From Chitinophagales bacterium (GTDB lineage: Bacteria > Bacteroidota > Bacteroidia > Chitinophagales > LD1): 64,000 bases of DNA. The DNA is taken from NCBI GenBank assembly GCA_019638515.1, contig JAHBTS010000001.1:186001-250000 (forward strand), given 5' to 3'. Numbering within the stretch: the first letter of the stretch is position 1; each line of letters opens with the position of its first letter. The position numbers and the translations under genes were made by a program. Below the pieces are notes generated by a model. It was not told the DNA's origin and made no database searches. It saw nothing but the letters and a program-made list of their open reading frames with translations. Below are positions 9,295 through 17,989 of the stretch, in pieces.

Positions 9295-9861
9295 ATGACA
9301 GATGCAGATGTAAAAAAGGTGTTAGACGAAACCCGTTCGCTCATGCAAAAAGCTATTGAGCACTTTGAGTATGAGCTTTCAAAAATTAGAGCCGGAAGAG
9401 CTAATCCTTCAATGTTAGAAGGTGTAGAAGTAGAAGCATATGGTTCGCGCTCACCATTAAACCAAATGGCCAATATTTCTACTCCCGATGCCAAAACCAT
9501 TACGGTTCAACCGTGGGATGCTTCGTTGTTACAAGCCATTGAGCGTGGCATAATGATGGCAAACATTGGTTTAACTCCACAAAGCGATGGTAAAATTATT
9601 CGCTTAAATATTCCACCTCTTACCGAAGAGCGCAGAAAGGATTTAGTAAAGCAATCTAAAGGCGAAGCAGAAACAGCCCGTGTTTCGGTACGCAATATCC
9701 GTAGAGATTCCAACGAAAAAATTAAGAAGTTATTGAAAGACGGCTTGCCGGAAGATTCAGGAAAGAAAGCCGAAGCCGATATTCAAAATATTACCAACGA
9801 TTTTACAGCTAAGGTGGAGAAACACCTAGAGGTAAAAGAGAAGGAAATTATGACCGTTTAA
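9295..9861 (+). CDS. frr: Ribosome-recycling factor
   Basis: RRF, with EF-G, splits post-termination ribosomes. The 188-residue length is close to the usual 185. Typical segments are KIRAGRANPSMLEGV, YGSRSPLNQMANIS, IPPLTEERRKDLVKQ and RNIRRDSNEKIKK. It follows pyrH in the same orientation. Its TAA stop lies in a TTAA shared with the stop of the convergent LUD-domain gene, giving a 4-bp overlap. Confidence 0.97.
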   Translation: MTDADVKKVLDETRSLMQKAIEHFEYELSKIRAGRANPSMLEGVEVEAYGSRSPLNQMANISTPDAKTITVQPWDASLLQAIERGIMMANIGLTPQSDGKIIRLNIPPLTEERRKDLVKQSKGEAETARVSVRNIRRDSNEKIKKLLKDGLPEDSGKKAEADIQNITNDFTAKVEKHLEVKEKEIMTV

Positions 9862-10634
9862 GGTCGAATACTTGGCGGAATAATTTCGTCCACAAAAATT
9901 ACGAAAATATTTTTGGTGCCTTCTGCACGCAAAACCAATTTGGTTTGGTCATAAAAGTGCGTGTTGTTTTCATCGTTTAAGCGAAGCACCGAAGGTAGCT
10001 CCGGTTTATGTAGCTGGTTAAAGCGCTGTAAGCCTGTAACCAAAGATGGCGTTAGGCGCGTAGCGTCCGCCAATACAATATGAAAGTTAGGGAAGCAAGA
10101 AAGTGTTCTGCGCGAAGCTTGTTTAGGATTAAAAATTATACTACCGTCTTCGGCAACTAAGCTCTCGCAAAGCGAAATGGCAGCACTGGAATTTTCTATG
10201 GTAAAGCCAATTGCTCCGCGTTGGAAGTTGTGTTCGCAAAAGGCATCTTTAATTTCGTTTTCCCAAGTAAAAATATGAATCCATTCATTTTGCCGCTTCA
10301 TGGTTTTTAGCACTTCAATAGCATTGGCAATGGTTTCGCAGTAAATAAAATCTCCTCCTTGCGCATTAAAGTTTTCGGCAAAGTGAATATCTAAATCTGT
10401 TTCGCTTGGTTTATCGTAGCTTTTGGCAGTAGGCTCCACCGTGCGTACAGCAACAGGTGTTGAAGCGGCAATTGGCTCGTTAATAATATCGGCAAACGAG
10501 GTTGGGCGTGCTACTTCATTTTCATTGAAACCAACTACGGTTCTTGTGGCAATAACTTCTACTTCTCTTTCCGCTTGGTGGTTGCCAAATAAGTTTTTGA
10601 TACGACCAAAAAATCCTTGTTCCTCTGTAAACAT
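9858..10634 (-). CDS. LUD-domain (LutC/YkgG-like) protein
   Basis: The C-terminal part of this 258-residue cytosolic protein (about 95-258) fits the LUD domain found in LutB/LutC lactate-utilisation proteins: YCETIANAIEVL, GFTIENSSAAISLCESLV, GSIIFNPKQASR and a final IFVIFVDEIIPPSIRP. The N-terminal 90 residues are a variable linker. LutA and LutB are absent nearby, so a role in lactate oxidation is not supported by context. Single LUD genes of unknown role are common in Bacteroidota. The stop overlaps the frr stop by 4 bp on the opposite strand. Confidence 0.7.
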   Translation of the reverse strand: MFTEEQGFFGRIKNLFGNHQAEREVEVIATRTVVGFNENEVARPTSFADIINEPIAASTPVAVRTVEPTAKSYDKPSETDLDIHFAENFNAQGGDFIYCETIANAIEVLKTMKRQNEWIHIFTWENEIKDAFCEHNFQRGAIGFTIENSSAAISLCESLVAEDGSIIFNPKQASRRTLSCFPNFHIVLADATRLTPSLVTGLQRFNQLHKPELPSVLRLNDENNTHFYDQTKLVLRAEGTKNIFVIFVDEIIPPSIRP

Positions 10635-10688
10635 AAATGTTGAGATTGAGTGGATAATGTTTAACGCTTCAAAAGAACATTAAAACAT

Positions 10689-10713
10689 TAGGTGCAGCGC
10701 TGTTTTGCGCCTA
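10689..10713. repeat. Small inverted repeat between divergent genes
   Basis: TAGGTGC at 10689-10695 and GCGCCTA at 10707-10713 can pair over 7 bp with one G-T pair and an 11-nt loop. It lies between the divergent LUD and aminotransferase genes and could be an operator or leader hairpin. Chance is not excluded. Confidence 0.25.
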
Positions 10714-10777
10714 TTCTTTCTCAACAAACTTTTTTGCTGGTGTTCACATTTGTAGATAGGTGAAAATAATGTAACCT

Positions 10778-10785
10778 TATTTTTG
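10778..10785 (+). promoter_or_regulatory. Candidate -7 promoter box of the class III aminotransferase gene
   Basis: TATTTTTG at 10778-10785 matches the Bacteroidota -7 consensus TAnnTTTG and lies 24 nt before the chosen ATG. A TTTG lies 25 nt upstream (10749-10752), which is further than the usual 19-21 nt, so the -33 element is doubtful. Confidence 0.4.
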
Positions 10786-10809
10786 TTTGTAGTTAAAACC
10801 AAAGTAGTC

Positions 10810-12003
10810 ATGCACTTAAGCAATAGGCAAGTTTTTTTAAACCACATTGCGCAAACCAGTAAAGCACCTCTGCTATTAGAAATTGCAAGCGCCAAAGGTT
10901 CCTTGCTATTTACTCCGGAAGGGAAATCGCTGATAGATTTAATTGGTGGAATTAGTGTTTGCAACATTGGGCACAGCCACCCAAAAGTTGTAGAAGCCGT
11001 GCAAACACAAGCTGCCCGGCACATGCACTTAATGGTATATGGCGAATTGGTACAAGCGCCACAAGTAAATTACGCAAAGGCGCTTTGCCGTTTTCTTCCT
11101 AAAGAATTGGGCAGTATTTATTTTACAAACTCAGGTGCCGAGGCAACGGAAGGTGCTTTAAAATTGGCCAAGCGATTTACCGGAAAATCTAAAATTGTGT
11201 ATTGCAAGAATGCTTATCACGGCAGCACGCACGGAGCTTTGAGCATAATGGGCGATGAGTATTTTAAGCGAAACTATCGTCCACTTTTGCCCAATGTTTT
11301 TGCCATAAAATATGGCGACACAAACGAATTGAAAACAATAGATAACCAAACCGCAGCCGTAATTATTGAAACTATACAGGCAGAAAGTGGTGTTACGGTG
11401 CCTACTGCTGCGTATATGCAGCAATTGCGCGCGCAGTGCAATAGCACAGGCGCCTTGCTTATTGTAGATGAAGTGCAAGCAGGCATGGGTAGAACCGGAA
11501 AAATGTTTGCGTTTGAACATTTTGGCATTCAACCCGATATATTGTTGCTGGCAAAAGCATTTGGTGGCGGCATGCCTTTGGGTGCTTTTATTGCAGCACA
11601 GAAAGTAATGGAAGTTATTGCCGAAAATCCTGTGTTGGGGCATATTACAACTTTTGGCGGGCATCCGGTTTCGTGTGCTGCCGGAGCCGCTGCTCTTCAA
11701 GTATTAGAAGCAGAAAATATTATTGCCGATGTTGAAGCAAAAGGAGCACTGTTTGAAAAATTATTACAACACAAAAACATAAAAGCTATTCGCAGGAAGG
11801 GCTTGCTCATGGCCGTGCAGTTTAGCTCGTTCGAACAGAATAAAACTATTATAGATAGAGCAATAGAGCGCGGTGTGTTTACCGATTGGTTTTTGTTTGC
11901 TCCCGAGTGCTTGCGTATTGCCCCACCTTTAAATATTCCAAATGAACTTATAGAGCAAGCATGTGAAATTTTATTGGCGTGCATAGACGAAGCAGCCGTT
12001 TAA
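10810..12003 (+). CDS. Class III pyridoxal-phosphate aminotransferase (acetylornithine/ornithine type)
   Basis: The 397-residue enzyme is a fold-type I class III aminotransferase. Visible elements are GISVCNIGHSHP, TNSGAEATEGALKLAKRFTG, VDEVQAGMGRTG with D220 for the PLP ring nitrogen, and LLAKAFGGGMPLGAF with the Schiff-base K249. Relatives act on acetylornithine, ornithine, GABA or similar amines, and substrate cannot be assigned from sequence. The ATG at 10810 was preferred to an in-frame ATG nine codons upstream because it follows a -7 box at a suitable distance. The thioesterase gene at 12021 follows after 17 bp. Confidence 0.88.
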   Translation: MHLSNRQVFLNHIAQTSKAPLLLEIASAKGSLLFTPEGKSLIDLIGGISVCNIGHSHPKVVEAVQTQAARHMHLMVYGELVQAPQVNYAKALCRFLPKELGSIYFTNSGAEATEGALKLAKRFTGKSKIVYCKNAYHGSTHGALSIMGDEYFKRNYRPLLPNVFAIKYGDTNELKTIDNQTAAVIIETIQAESGVTVPTAAYMQQLRAQCNSTGALLIVDEVQAGMGRTGKMFAFEHFGIQPDILLLAKAFGGGMPLGAFIAAQKVMEVIAENPVLGHITTFGGHPVSCAAGAAALQVLEAENIIADVEAKGALFEKLLQHKNIKAIRRKGLLMAVQFSSFEQNKTIIDRAIERGVFTDWFLFAPECLRIAPPLNIPNELIEQACEILLACIDEAAV

Positions 12004-12020
12004 ATTCTCAAATTTGCATC

Positions 12021-12425
12021 ATGTTTCAATACTCTACTCAAATACGGGTTCGCTACGGAGATACCGACAAAATGGGATATGTGTATTATGGGAATTATCC
12101 GTATTACTACGAAATTGCCCGCGCAGAGGCCATTCGATCGTTAGGAGTTTCGTATAGAGAAATGGAAGAAAGCGGAATAATAATGCCCGTAACACGCTTA
12201 AATATTAAGTATATCCAACCTGCTTTTTACGATGATTTGCTTACCGTAAAAGTTACCGTGCCGGAGTTGCCGGGCAGAGCCATTTTATTTTCGTATGAAA
12301 TATTTAAGGACGAAAACACTAAAACAAATGAAGGTGAAACATGGTTAGTTTTTTTGAATAAAGCCACCAATCGTTTAGTGCACACACCCAATATGTTGCT
12401 CGAAAAGTTACAACCGTTTTTTTGA
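12021..12425 (+). CDS. Hotdog-fold acyl-CoA thioesterase (YbgC/FadM-like)
   Basis: This 134-residue protein is a 4HBT hotdog thioesterase. RVRYGDTDKMGYVYYGNY gives the catalytic Asp in the D-x-x-x-x-V-Y-x-x-x-Y pattern of YbgC-like enzymes, followed by the YYYEIARAEAIRSLG helix. It hydrolyses acyl-CoA thioesters, with the chain length unknown. The reading frame extends upstream into the aminotransferase gene, but the ATG at 12021 gives the standard family N-terminus (FQYSTQIRVRYGDTD). It probably shares a transcript with the aminotransferase before it and the LON-domain gene 9 bp after it. Confidence 0.9.
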   Translation: MFQYSTQIRVRYGDTDKMGYVYYGNYPYYYEIARAEAIRSLGVSYREMEESGIIMPVTRLNIKYIQPAFYDDLLTVKVTVPELPGRAILFSYEIFKDENTKTNEGETWLVFLNKATNRLVHTPNMLLEKLQPFF

Positions 12426-12434
12426 TTCGCTGTT

Positions 12435-13085
12435 ATGCAAAAATTTATTCCTGTTTTTCCATTAAAGTTGGTAGTGTTTCCGGGGCAAGCGCTTAACCTG
12501 CATATTTTTGAACCCCGCTACCGCCAACTTATTAAGGAGTGTTTTGATACCGGAAAAACTTTTGCCATTCCTCCGGTAATAGACGATAGATTGAATGAAT
12601 ACGCTACCGAAATTCGCCTTACCGAAATTTCTAAAACATACGATTCCGGAGAAATGGATGTGCGCACCGAAGCCACTCAGATTCTGCAAGTGTTGGAAGT
12701 AATACAAGAAGTTCCCAATAAGCTATACAGCGCTGCCATTGTGAGCGAAATGCCGCACCTGCCCTTAGATACAAACGAGTTGCAGCCACAACTGTATGAA
12801 TTATTGATGAAGCTGCATGCGTTTTTGGGAACCGATTTCGATCCGTATAAGAAGTTTAAGAATCCACTTTCGTTCGATTTAATTGCCTACTGCGCTCTTT
12901 CGCTACCGCAGCAATGCAGGCTGCTGGAAGTGCATTCCGAGAAGCAGCGACAAATGGCACTTATTCAGCATTTAATTCAGGTAATTCCTACCATTGAAGA
13001 AGCCAACCGCCTGCGCGAAAAAGTAAGAATGAATGGGCACTTTAGAAATGAAAAACCACCCGAAAATTTTAACTTTAAAAAATAG
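12435..13085 (+). CDS. LON substrate-binding domain protein
   Basis: The 216-residue protein matches the stand-alone LON N-terminal domain (PF02190): IPVFPLKLVVFPGQALNLHIFEPRYRQLI at the start and helical segments at the end. It lacks the ATPase and protease domains of Lon, so it is not a protease by itself. The family binds unfolded or specific proteins, and stand-alone members have no settled function. A complete lon gene lies at 48684-51143, so this is a separate short family member and not a lon fragment. Confidence 0.85.
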   Translation: MQKFIPVFPLKLVVFPGQALNLHIFEPRYRQLIKECFDTGKTFAIPPVIDDRLNEYATEIRLTEISKTYDSGEMDVRTEATQILQVLEVIQEVPNKLYSAAIVSEMPHLPLDTNELQPQLYELLMKLHAFLGTDFDPYKKFKNPLSFDLIAYCALSLPQQCRLLEVHSEKQRQMALIQHLIQVIPTIEEANRLREKVRMNGHFRNEKPPENFNFKK

Positions 13086-13133
13086 CAAAAGCCGCATTCG
13101 CCATATTTCGATAGCTATTTCTTAACACATCCG

Positions 13134-13155
13134 TAACTTTGGCTACATAGTTTTG
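13134..13155 (+). promoter_or_regulatory. Candidate -7 boxes of the OmpR-type regulator gene
   Basis: Two consensus TAnnTTTG boxes precede the ATG at 13173: TAACTTTG at 13134-13141 and TAGTTTTG at 13148-13155. Neither has a clean TTTG 19-21 nt upstream, so this is only a candidate. Confidence 0.35.
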
Positions 13156-13172
13156 CCACACAATTTTGAAGC

Positions 13173-13853
13173 ATGGAAACAAACGATATAAAAATTTTGT
13201 TGGTGGATGATGAAGCCGATGTGTTGGACTTTATGAAGTATAATTTGGAGCGCGAAGGATTTTGGGTACACACTGCCTCCAATGGTTTAGAGGCAATAGA
13301 AGTAGCTAAGAAAACGCTGCCGCACATTATTATTTTAGATCTTATGATGCCCAAATTAGATGGAATCGAAACATGTAGAGAGTTGCGCAGTTTATCACAG
13401 TTTAAATCTACCATTATTACTTTTTTAACTGCTCGCGATGAAGATTATTCGCAAATAGCCGGCTTTGAAGTAGGTGCCGATGATTATATTACCAAGCCAA
13501 TAAAGCCACGTGTTTTTATTAGCCGCATCCGCGCTTTAATGCGCAGGTTAGAAAGCAACGAAAATAGCAAACTTATTAAAGCAGGCGATATAGAAGTAGA
13601 TAGAGAACGGTATGTGGTTATTAAAAGTGGAGAAGAAATTTCGCTGCCGCGCAAGGAGTTTGAACTATTGAATTTACTTATAGGGAAACCCGGCAGAGTA
13701 TTTAAACGCGAAGAAATTTTAAGCAAAGTATGGGGGAATGAAACCATTGTAGGCGATCGCACCATAGATGTTCATATCCGCAAATTGCGCGAAAAATTAG
13801 GCGATGATAATTTTAAAACCATTAAAGGAATCGGGTATAAGTTCGATGCCTAA
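13173..13853 (+). CDS. OmpR/PhoB-type response regulator
   Basis: The 226-residue protein has a receiver domain (VDDEAD, phospho-acceptor D56 in ILDLMMPKLDG, FLTARDEDY, conserved Lys in ITKPIKP) and a C-terminal winged helix (SLPRKEFELLNLLIGKPGRVFKREEIL through VDVHIRKLREKLGDDNFKTIKGIGYKF-type ending). It should bind direct-repeat operators as a phospho-dimer. No histidine kinase lies beside it, so its partner is encoded elsewhere. The last bases overlap the stop of the convergent TonB-receptor gene by 4 bp. Confidence 0.94.
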   Translation: METNDIKILLVDDEADVLDFMKYNLEREGFWVHTASNGLEAIEVAKKTLPHIIILDLMMPKLDGIETCRELRSLSQFKSTIITFLTARDEDYSQIAGFEVGADDYITKPIKPRVFISRIRALMRRLESNENSKLIKAGDIEVDRERYVVIKSGEEISLPRKEFELLNLLIGKPGRVFKREEILSKVWGNETIVGDRTIDVHIRKLREKLGDDNFKTIKGIGYKFDA

Positions 13854-16312
13854 TTGCTGTTTGTTTCCGATTTTTTCTTGCCATTTATAGCAAAGTCAAT
13901 TCTGTAGTAAAACAAAGGTAGGAAGCCCAATTGGTACACTTCTTGCGTGCCTTTGGTAGAAGGAACATAATCTAAACGCAGCACATTTTTTTGGAAGGTG
14001 ATATTTACCAAATCTATACCTACTTCGTGCGTAATATTGCGTGTGTTGCAGCGATAGTTTATGCGTACATCAAATCTAAAGTAGGGTTTAAAATGTTGTT
14101 TGTTGCGCTCGCTGTTTAGCAGTACAGGATCTTCACTTATGGGGCTTAAAACGGTATCGTAAGGCGTGTAGCGCTTGCCGCCAGCAAAGGTTATTTTGCC
14201 GCCAATGCCAAAAGTGTTTATACGCTTAATGTCTTTCTTCTTGTTTTTGCCCTGCCACACAAACTCTTTTGTTCCCAACAGATTCATGTTGTATAAGCCA
14301 TTAAAATCGCTGTTGTACCATTTGCCATCGCTGCCGCGGTAGCGGGCATCATATACGCTTCCGGTAAACATAATAAACCAATTGCGGGTGAAAAATTTTT
14401 CAAATGTAAATTCAAAGCCAAAGTTTCTGCCAATACCTTTATTGGTGAGTTTTAGCGGAAAAAACCTTTCGAAACCTGCACCTTCATTCAATACATTATA
14501 GCTCGATGCAAAAGTATCTACGGGAATATTGAATAGCTGTTGGTAGTATGCTTCCATTTTAATACGCATACTGTTTCCAATAAATAAATCGTATCCTATT
14601 ACAGAGTGAAAACTGCGCATAAATCCAAGGTTTTGGTTGTAGCTGCCTGTATTTCTGTATTCGTTGCGCGTTATGAAATAACTGTAAGTGGGCAGCATTT
14701 GCGAGTGTAAACCAACTCCCAAACTAAGGCTTTGGTTCTTTCTGAATTGATACTTAAACGCCATGCGTGGATCTATACTCCAACTATTGCTGTTGAGCGT
14801 AAAAATTTGCCCGTGTAAGCCGGCATTAAAAGTAAGTTGATCGCTGATATTCCATTTCCATTGCACATAAGGTTGAAACATAAAATCCCAACGTTGCACA
14901 TTTACTCTCCAATACCATTGGTTGGTAAACTCGCTAAAGTTGCTATCTACCAAGTTAAAGCGCCATGCTTCGGTAAGTAAACCAAAGCGGATGGTGTGGC
15001 GTGCATTTAGCTTGTATTGGCGCATAAAACCACCGGTAAGTTTAGAAGTAATGAAACGGTAAAATAACTTTCCGTAAATAGTATCTACAACCCACATTGG
15101 TTTACTGCCACTGCTATCTACATGGCGCAGCACTCGGCTGTGCTTTACATTTACCCACTCGGTAGAGGCAGCAAAAGTAATAGTGGCATACGCATTTTTT
15201 GCTACCGGGCGCGTATAGTTTACACCTGCCACTCCCATTCCGGATTGGAAGTATTCATCGCGGCCTCCGCTGGCATAAATATCGCGACCTTGGGTTAGTT
15301 CTTTTTGTGAGGAGGTAAGTAGATTGATATTGCTGTAACCACCAATTCCAAACAAACTTACATTGCCGCCATTTTTAGTGGGAGCGTTTACTTTAAACTG
15401 TAAATCGGTATAGCGCGGAATGGCTTCGGTGCCAATATCTACTCCCATTAAGTTCAGTAACTCCAGGGTGGCATAGCGGTAATTGAAAATATAGCTTGCT
15501 TTACTCTTCTTGCTAAAAGGGCCTTCGCCAAATACATTGGCACCGAGTAGCCCAAATTCTCCCGTAAATTCATTGCGCTCGTTGTTGCCTTTTTTCATTC
15601 TTATATCAAAGATTCCTGCCAGCGCATTGCCAAACTCGGCAGGAAAAGCACCTGTGTAAAAATCGGAATTGCTGAGCATGCGGTTGTTTAAAATGGCAAC
15701 ACTGCCGCCTACACTTCCGGGAATATTAAAGTGGTTGGGATTGGGAATGTGTACATTCTCTAAGCGGTATTGCACACCAAAAGGTGAGTTGCCGCGCACC
15801 ACAATATCGTTGCGCGAATCATCGCTGCCGGAAACTCCAGCAAAATTACTTGCCATGCGGGCAGGGTCGCCACGGCTGCCTGCATAGCGTTCGGTTTCTT
15901 CCACATTAAAACCGCGTGCCGAAATCATGGCCATTTCGTTGATGGTTTCGCCTTTGCGTACGGCTGTTATTTCTACCTCTTTCAATGCTTCTATGCTGCT
16001 TTCCATTTCTATGTTCAGCACTACTTCTTTGCCTGCATTTACAACGGTATTAGGTAGCGATGCCTTCTTGTAACCGAGGTAGCTGGCAACTATGGTAACC
16101 CTGCCTACGGTAATTTGTTCTAACCTAAAGGTTCCTTCGTTGTCGGTGAGTGTTCCTTTTAGCAGCTCATTATTTTTGTACACGGCAACACTTACGCCTG
16201 CAAGCGCTTGTTGGTCGTCTTTATCAATAATAGTGCCGCGAATAGTTTGTGTTATTTGTGCTTGCAAGTAAGCTGAGCAAGCCAATAAAATAAGTGCATA
16301 AATGTGCTTCAT
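13850..16312 (-). CDS. TonB-dependent receptor 1 with carboxypeptidase-regulatory-like N-domain
   Basis: An 820-residue outer-membrane protein with signal peptide (MKHIYALILLACSAYLQAQ), a CarboxypepD_reg-like beta-sandwich (about 25-110), a plug domain (RGNSPFGVQYRLENVHIPNPNH, GAFPAEFGNALAGIFDIRMKKG) and a beta-barrel rich in aromatic strands. No SusD partner or transporter is adjacent, so it is not a classic glycan SusCD pair and the ligand is unknown. A closely similar paralogue lies at 32618-35011. The barrel ends with an aromatic strand (PLFYYRIDFAIN) followed by a short charged tail. Confidence 0.9.
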   Translation of the reverse strand: MKHIYALILLACSAYLQAQITQTIRGTIIDKDDQQALAGVSVAVYKNNELLKGTLTDNEGTFRLEQITVGRVTIVASYLGYKKASLPNTVVNAGKEVVLNIEMESSIEALKEVEITAVRKGETINEMAMISARGFNVEETERYAGSRGDPARMASNFAGVSGSDDSRNDIVVRGNSPFGVQYRLENVHIPNPNHFNIPGSVGGSVAILNNRMLSNSDFYTGAFPAEFGNALAGIFDIRMKKGNNERNEFTGEFGLLGANVFGEGPFSKKSKASYIFNYRYATLELLNLMGVDIGTEAIPRYTDLQFKVNAPTKNGGNVSLFGIGGYSNINLLTSSQKELTQGRDIYASGGRDEYFQSGMGVAGVNYTRPVAKNAYATITFAASTEWVNVKHSRVLRHVDSSGSKPMWVVDTIYGKLFYRFITSKLTGGFMRQYKLNARHTIRFGLLTEAWRFNLVDSNFSEFTNQWYWRVNVQRWDFMFQPYVQWKWNISDQLTFNAGLHGQIFTLNSNSWSIDPRMAFKYQFRKNQSLSLGVGLHSQMLPTYSYFITRNEYRNTGSYNQNLGFMRSFHSVIGYDLFIGNSMRIKMEAYYQQLFNIPVDTFASSYNVLNEGAGFERFFPLKLTNKGIGRNFGFEFTFEKFFTRNWFIMFTGSVYDARYRGSDGKWYNSDFNGLYNMNLLGTKEFVWQGKNKKKDIKRINTFGIGGKITFAGGKRYTPYDTVLSPISEDPVLLNSERNKQHFKPYFRFDVRINYRCNTRNITHEVGIDLVNITFQKNVLRLDYVPSTKGTQEVYQLGFLPLFYYRIDFAINGKKKSETNSN

Positions 16313-16395
16313 GCAAATTGGGTTTGTGTTCAGAAATAATGCAAAGGGCGTTGTTTTTTGTTTGTACGCTTAATTGAGAAAAGAATAGAGAGCGG

Positions 16396-16824
16396 TTATT
16401 GGTCTTCGGCTAAGGTCCATACGGTTGTTCTGCCAAAGGCGGGAATACCAATATAGCCGCGCACATCTACTACCTTTCCTTTTAAGGTCATTTTACACGA
16501 ATATGTTTTGCCATTTTTGGGGTCGTATATGGTGCCTCCAACAAATTCGGTTTCGTTCTTTTTGGTGAAATTTTTAATTACAATAGCGCCAATTAAAGGT
16601 TTCTTTGCCAGTTCCGGTTCGGGATTGTTTTTATCTAGTTTAGGTTTCCCGTTTTCTATTGGTGTTTTAAGCCAAACTATTTTTCCGTAGTATAATCCGT
16701 TGAGTTGATATATAAGGATTTTTCCGTCTTTTTCTTGGTTGTACCAAGTGTTTTCAATGCCACTGCCCGCAAAAACAATTGCTGCCAATAGGCAGAAAAA
16801 ACTTAATGTAAAAACCTTTTTCAT
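16396..16824 (-). CDS. Exported DUF2147 protein
   Basis: The 142-residue product has a signal peptide (MKKVFTLSFFCLLAAIVFAG) and a DUF2147 domain, with IENTWYNQEKDGKILIY, YYGKIVWLK and GGTIYDPKNGKTY segments. The family is a small beta-barrel, probably periplasmic, of unknown function. It lies 83 bp upstream of TonB receptor 1 on the same strand, so co-transcription is possible. Confidence 0.85.
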   Translation of the reverse strand: MKKVFTLSFFCLLAAIVFAGSGIENTWYNQEKDGKILIYQLNGLYYGKIVWLKTPIENGKPKLDKNNPEPELAKKPLIGAIVIKNFTKKNETEFVGGTIYDPKNGKTYSCKMTLKGKVVDVRGYIGIPAFGRTTVWTLAEDQ

Positions 16825-16931
16825 TGGATGGAATTAACTTACCGAAGATATACAAGCATTTTAATTAAACGAAATAAATTGGTGAAATGGGATTGCAGAT
16901 GTAAATCTTAAACAGGCTGTGCATTTTTACA

Positions 16932-16939
16932 TAGCTTTG
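16932..16939 (+). promoter_or_regulatory. Candidate -7 promoter box of rlmN
   Basis: TAGCTTTG at 16932-16939 matches TAnnTTTG. It ends only 9 nt before the chosen ATG at 16949, which would give an almost leaderless transcript. No good -33 TTTG was found. Confidence 0.3.
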
Positions 16940-16948
16940 CCGCACAAT

Positions 16949-17989
16949 ATGAGCGAATTACAAGATATAAGACAGCTAACCAAAGAAAGCTTGGAGCAGC
17001 AGTTGGTAAATATGGGCGAACCTAAATTTCGCGCGAAGCAAATATTGGAATGGATATGGAAGAAGGGCGCACTCGATTTTAATGAAATGAGTAACCTTTC
17101 TAAACCATTGCGCGAGAAGCTGCAATTGGAGTTTAAATTTTTTCCGGTGCAGGAAGATGTGGTGCAAAGAAGTAAAGACGGGACTGTGAAATTGGCTATG
17201 CGTTTACACGATAGCCGCATTGTGGAAGGTGTAATGATACCGGATGAAGACCGCGCCACTGCTTGTGTTTCTTCGCAGGTGGGTTGCTCGCTCAGTTGTT
17301 CGTTTTGCGCTACCGGGTTTTTAAAACGCGAACGCAATCTTACAGCCGGAGAAATTTATGATCAAATTACTTTACTCAACCGCCATGCCGCTAATGCCAA
17401 CCAAGGTAGAGGTTTAACCAATGTGGTATATATGGGAATGGGTGAGCCATTGCTGAATTACGATAATGTAATGCAGAGCATAAGGCTGCTTACTTCGCCC
17501 GATGCATTAAATATGGCAGCAAAACGCATTACTGTTTCTACTTCCGGCATTGAAAGGGGCATACGAAAATTGGCAGACGAAGGATTGAAATTTAATCTGG
17601 CACTTTCGCTACATGCGCCAACCAACGAAAAACGTGAGAAAATAATGGATGTAAACCGGAGCAATAAGCTAGAAGATGTAATTGCCGCATTGAATTATTT
17701 TTATGAAAAAACGGGCAACAAGGTAACGTTTGAGTATATTCTTTTTGATGGATTCAACGACTCGTTGGAAGATGCAGAAAACCTCGCAAAACTCTATAAA
17801 AAAGTTCCTGCATTCATCAATTTAATTGAGTACAATAATGTGGAAGGTGTAACCTTTAAAAAGGCAAAAGCAGAAAAGCGCGATGCTTTCTTAGCTTACT
17901 TGCGCAGTAAGAATATTGAGGCCAAAGTAAGGCGTAGTCGTGGAAAAGATATTGATGCTGCTTGCGGACAGTTGGCAAACAAACATTAA
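16949..17989 (+). CDS. rlmN: 23S rRNA (adenine2503-C2)-methyltransferase RlmN
   Basis: RlmN is a radical-SAM enzyme that methylates C2 of A2503 in 23S rRNA and A37 in some tRNAs. The 346-residue protein has the cluster-binding CxxxCxxC (C113, C117, C120), the preceding conserved C106 seven residues earlier, and the C-terminal catalytic C339 in AACGQLA. Other hallmarks are GMGEPLLNYDNV and LALSLHAPTNEKREKIMDVN. The ATG at 16949 gives the expected N-terminus; an in-frame ATG ten codons upstream lies before the promoter-like box. The stop shares a TTAA with the convergent LRR gene. Confidence 0.96.
   Translation: MSELQDIRQLTKESLEQQLVNMGEPKFRAKQILEWIWKKGALDFNEMSNLSKPLREKLQLEFKFFPVQEDVVQRSKDGTVKLAMRLHDSRIVEGVMIPDEDRATACVSSQVGCSLSCSFCATGFLKRERNLTAGEIYDQITLLNRHAANANQGRGLTNVVYMGMGEPLLNYDNVMQSIRLLTSPDALNMAAKRITVSTSGIERGIRKLADEGLKFNLALSLHAPTNEKREKIMDVNRSNKLEDVIAALNYFYEKTGNKVTFEYILFDGFNDSLEDAENLAKLYKKVPAFINLIEYNNVEGVTFKKAKAEKRDAFLAYLRSKNIEAKVRRSRGKDIDAACGQLANKH

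Noticed and set aside
11158-11700. A 180-codon open frame antisense to the class III aminotransferase gene
   Set aside because: It lies wholly inside a well supported gene, is rich in Cys/His/Asn/Phe as expected for a reverse-complement shadow, and shows no recognisable domain.
12435-13085. LON-domain gene as a truncated or frameshifted lon
   Set aside because: The length is complete for the stand-alone LON family, no ATPase or protease remnants follow, and an intact lon lies at 48684-51143.
13850-16312. SusC of a SusCD glycan-utilisation locus
   Set aside because: No SusD, glycoside hydrolase or anti-sigma/sigma pair is adjacent to this or the second receptor, and both are shorter than usual SusC proteins.
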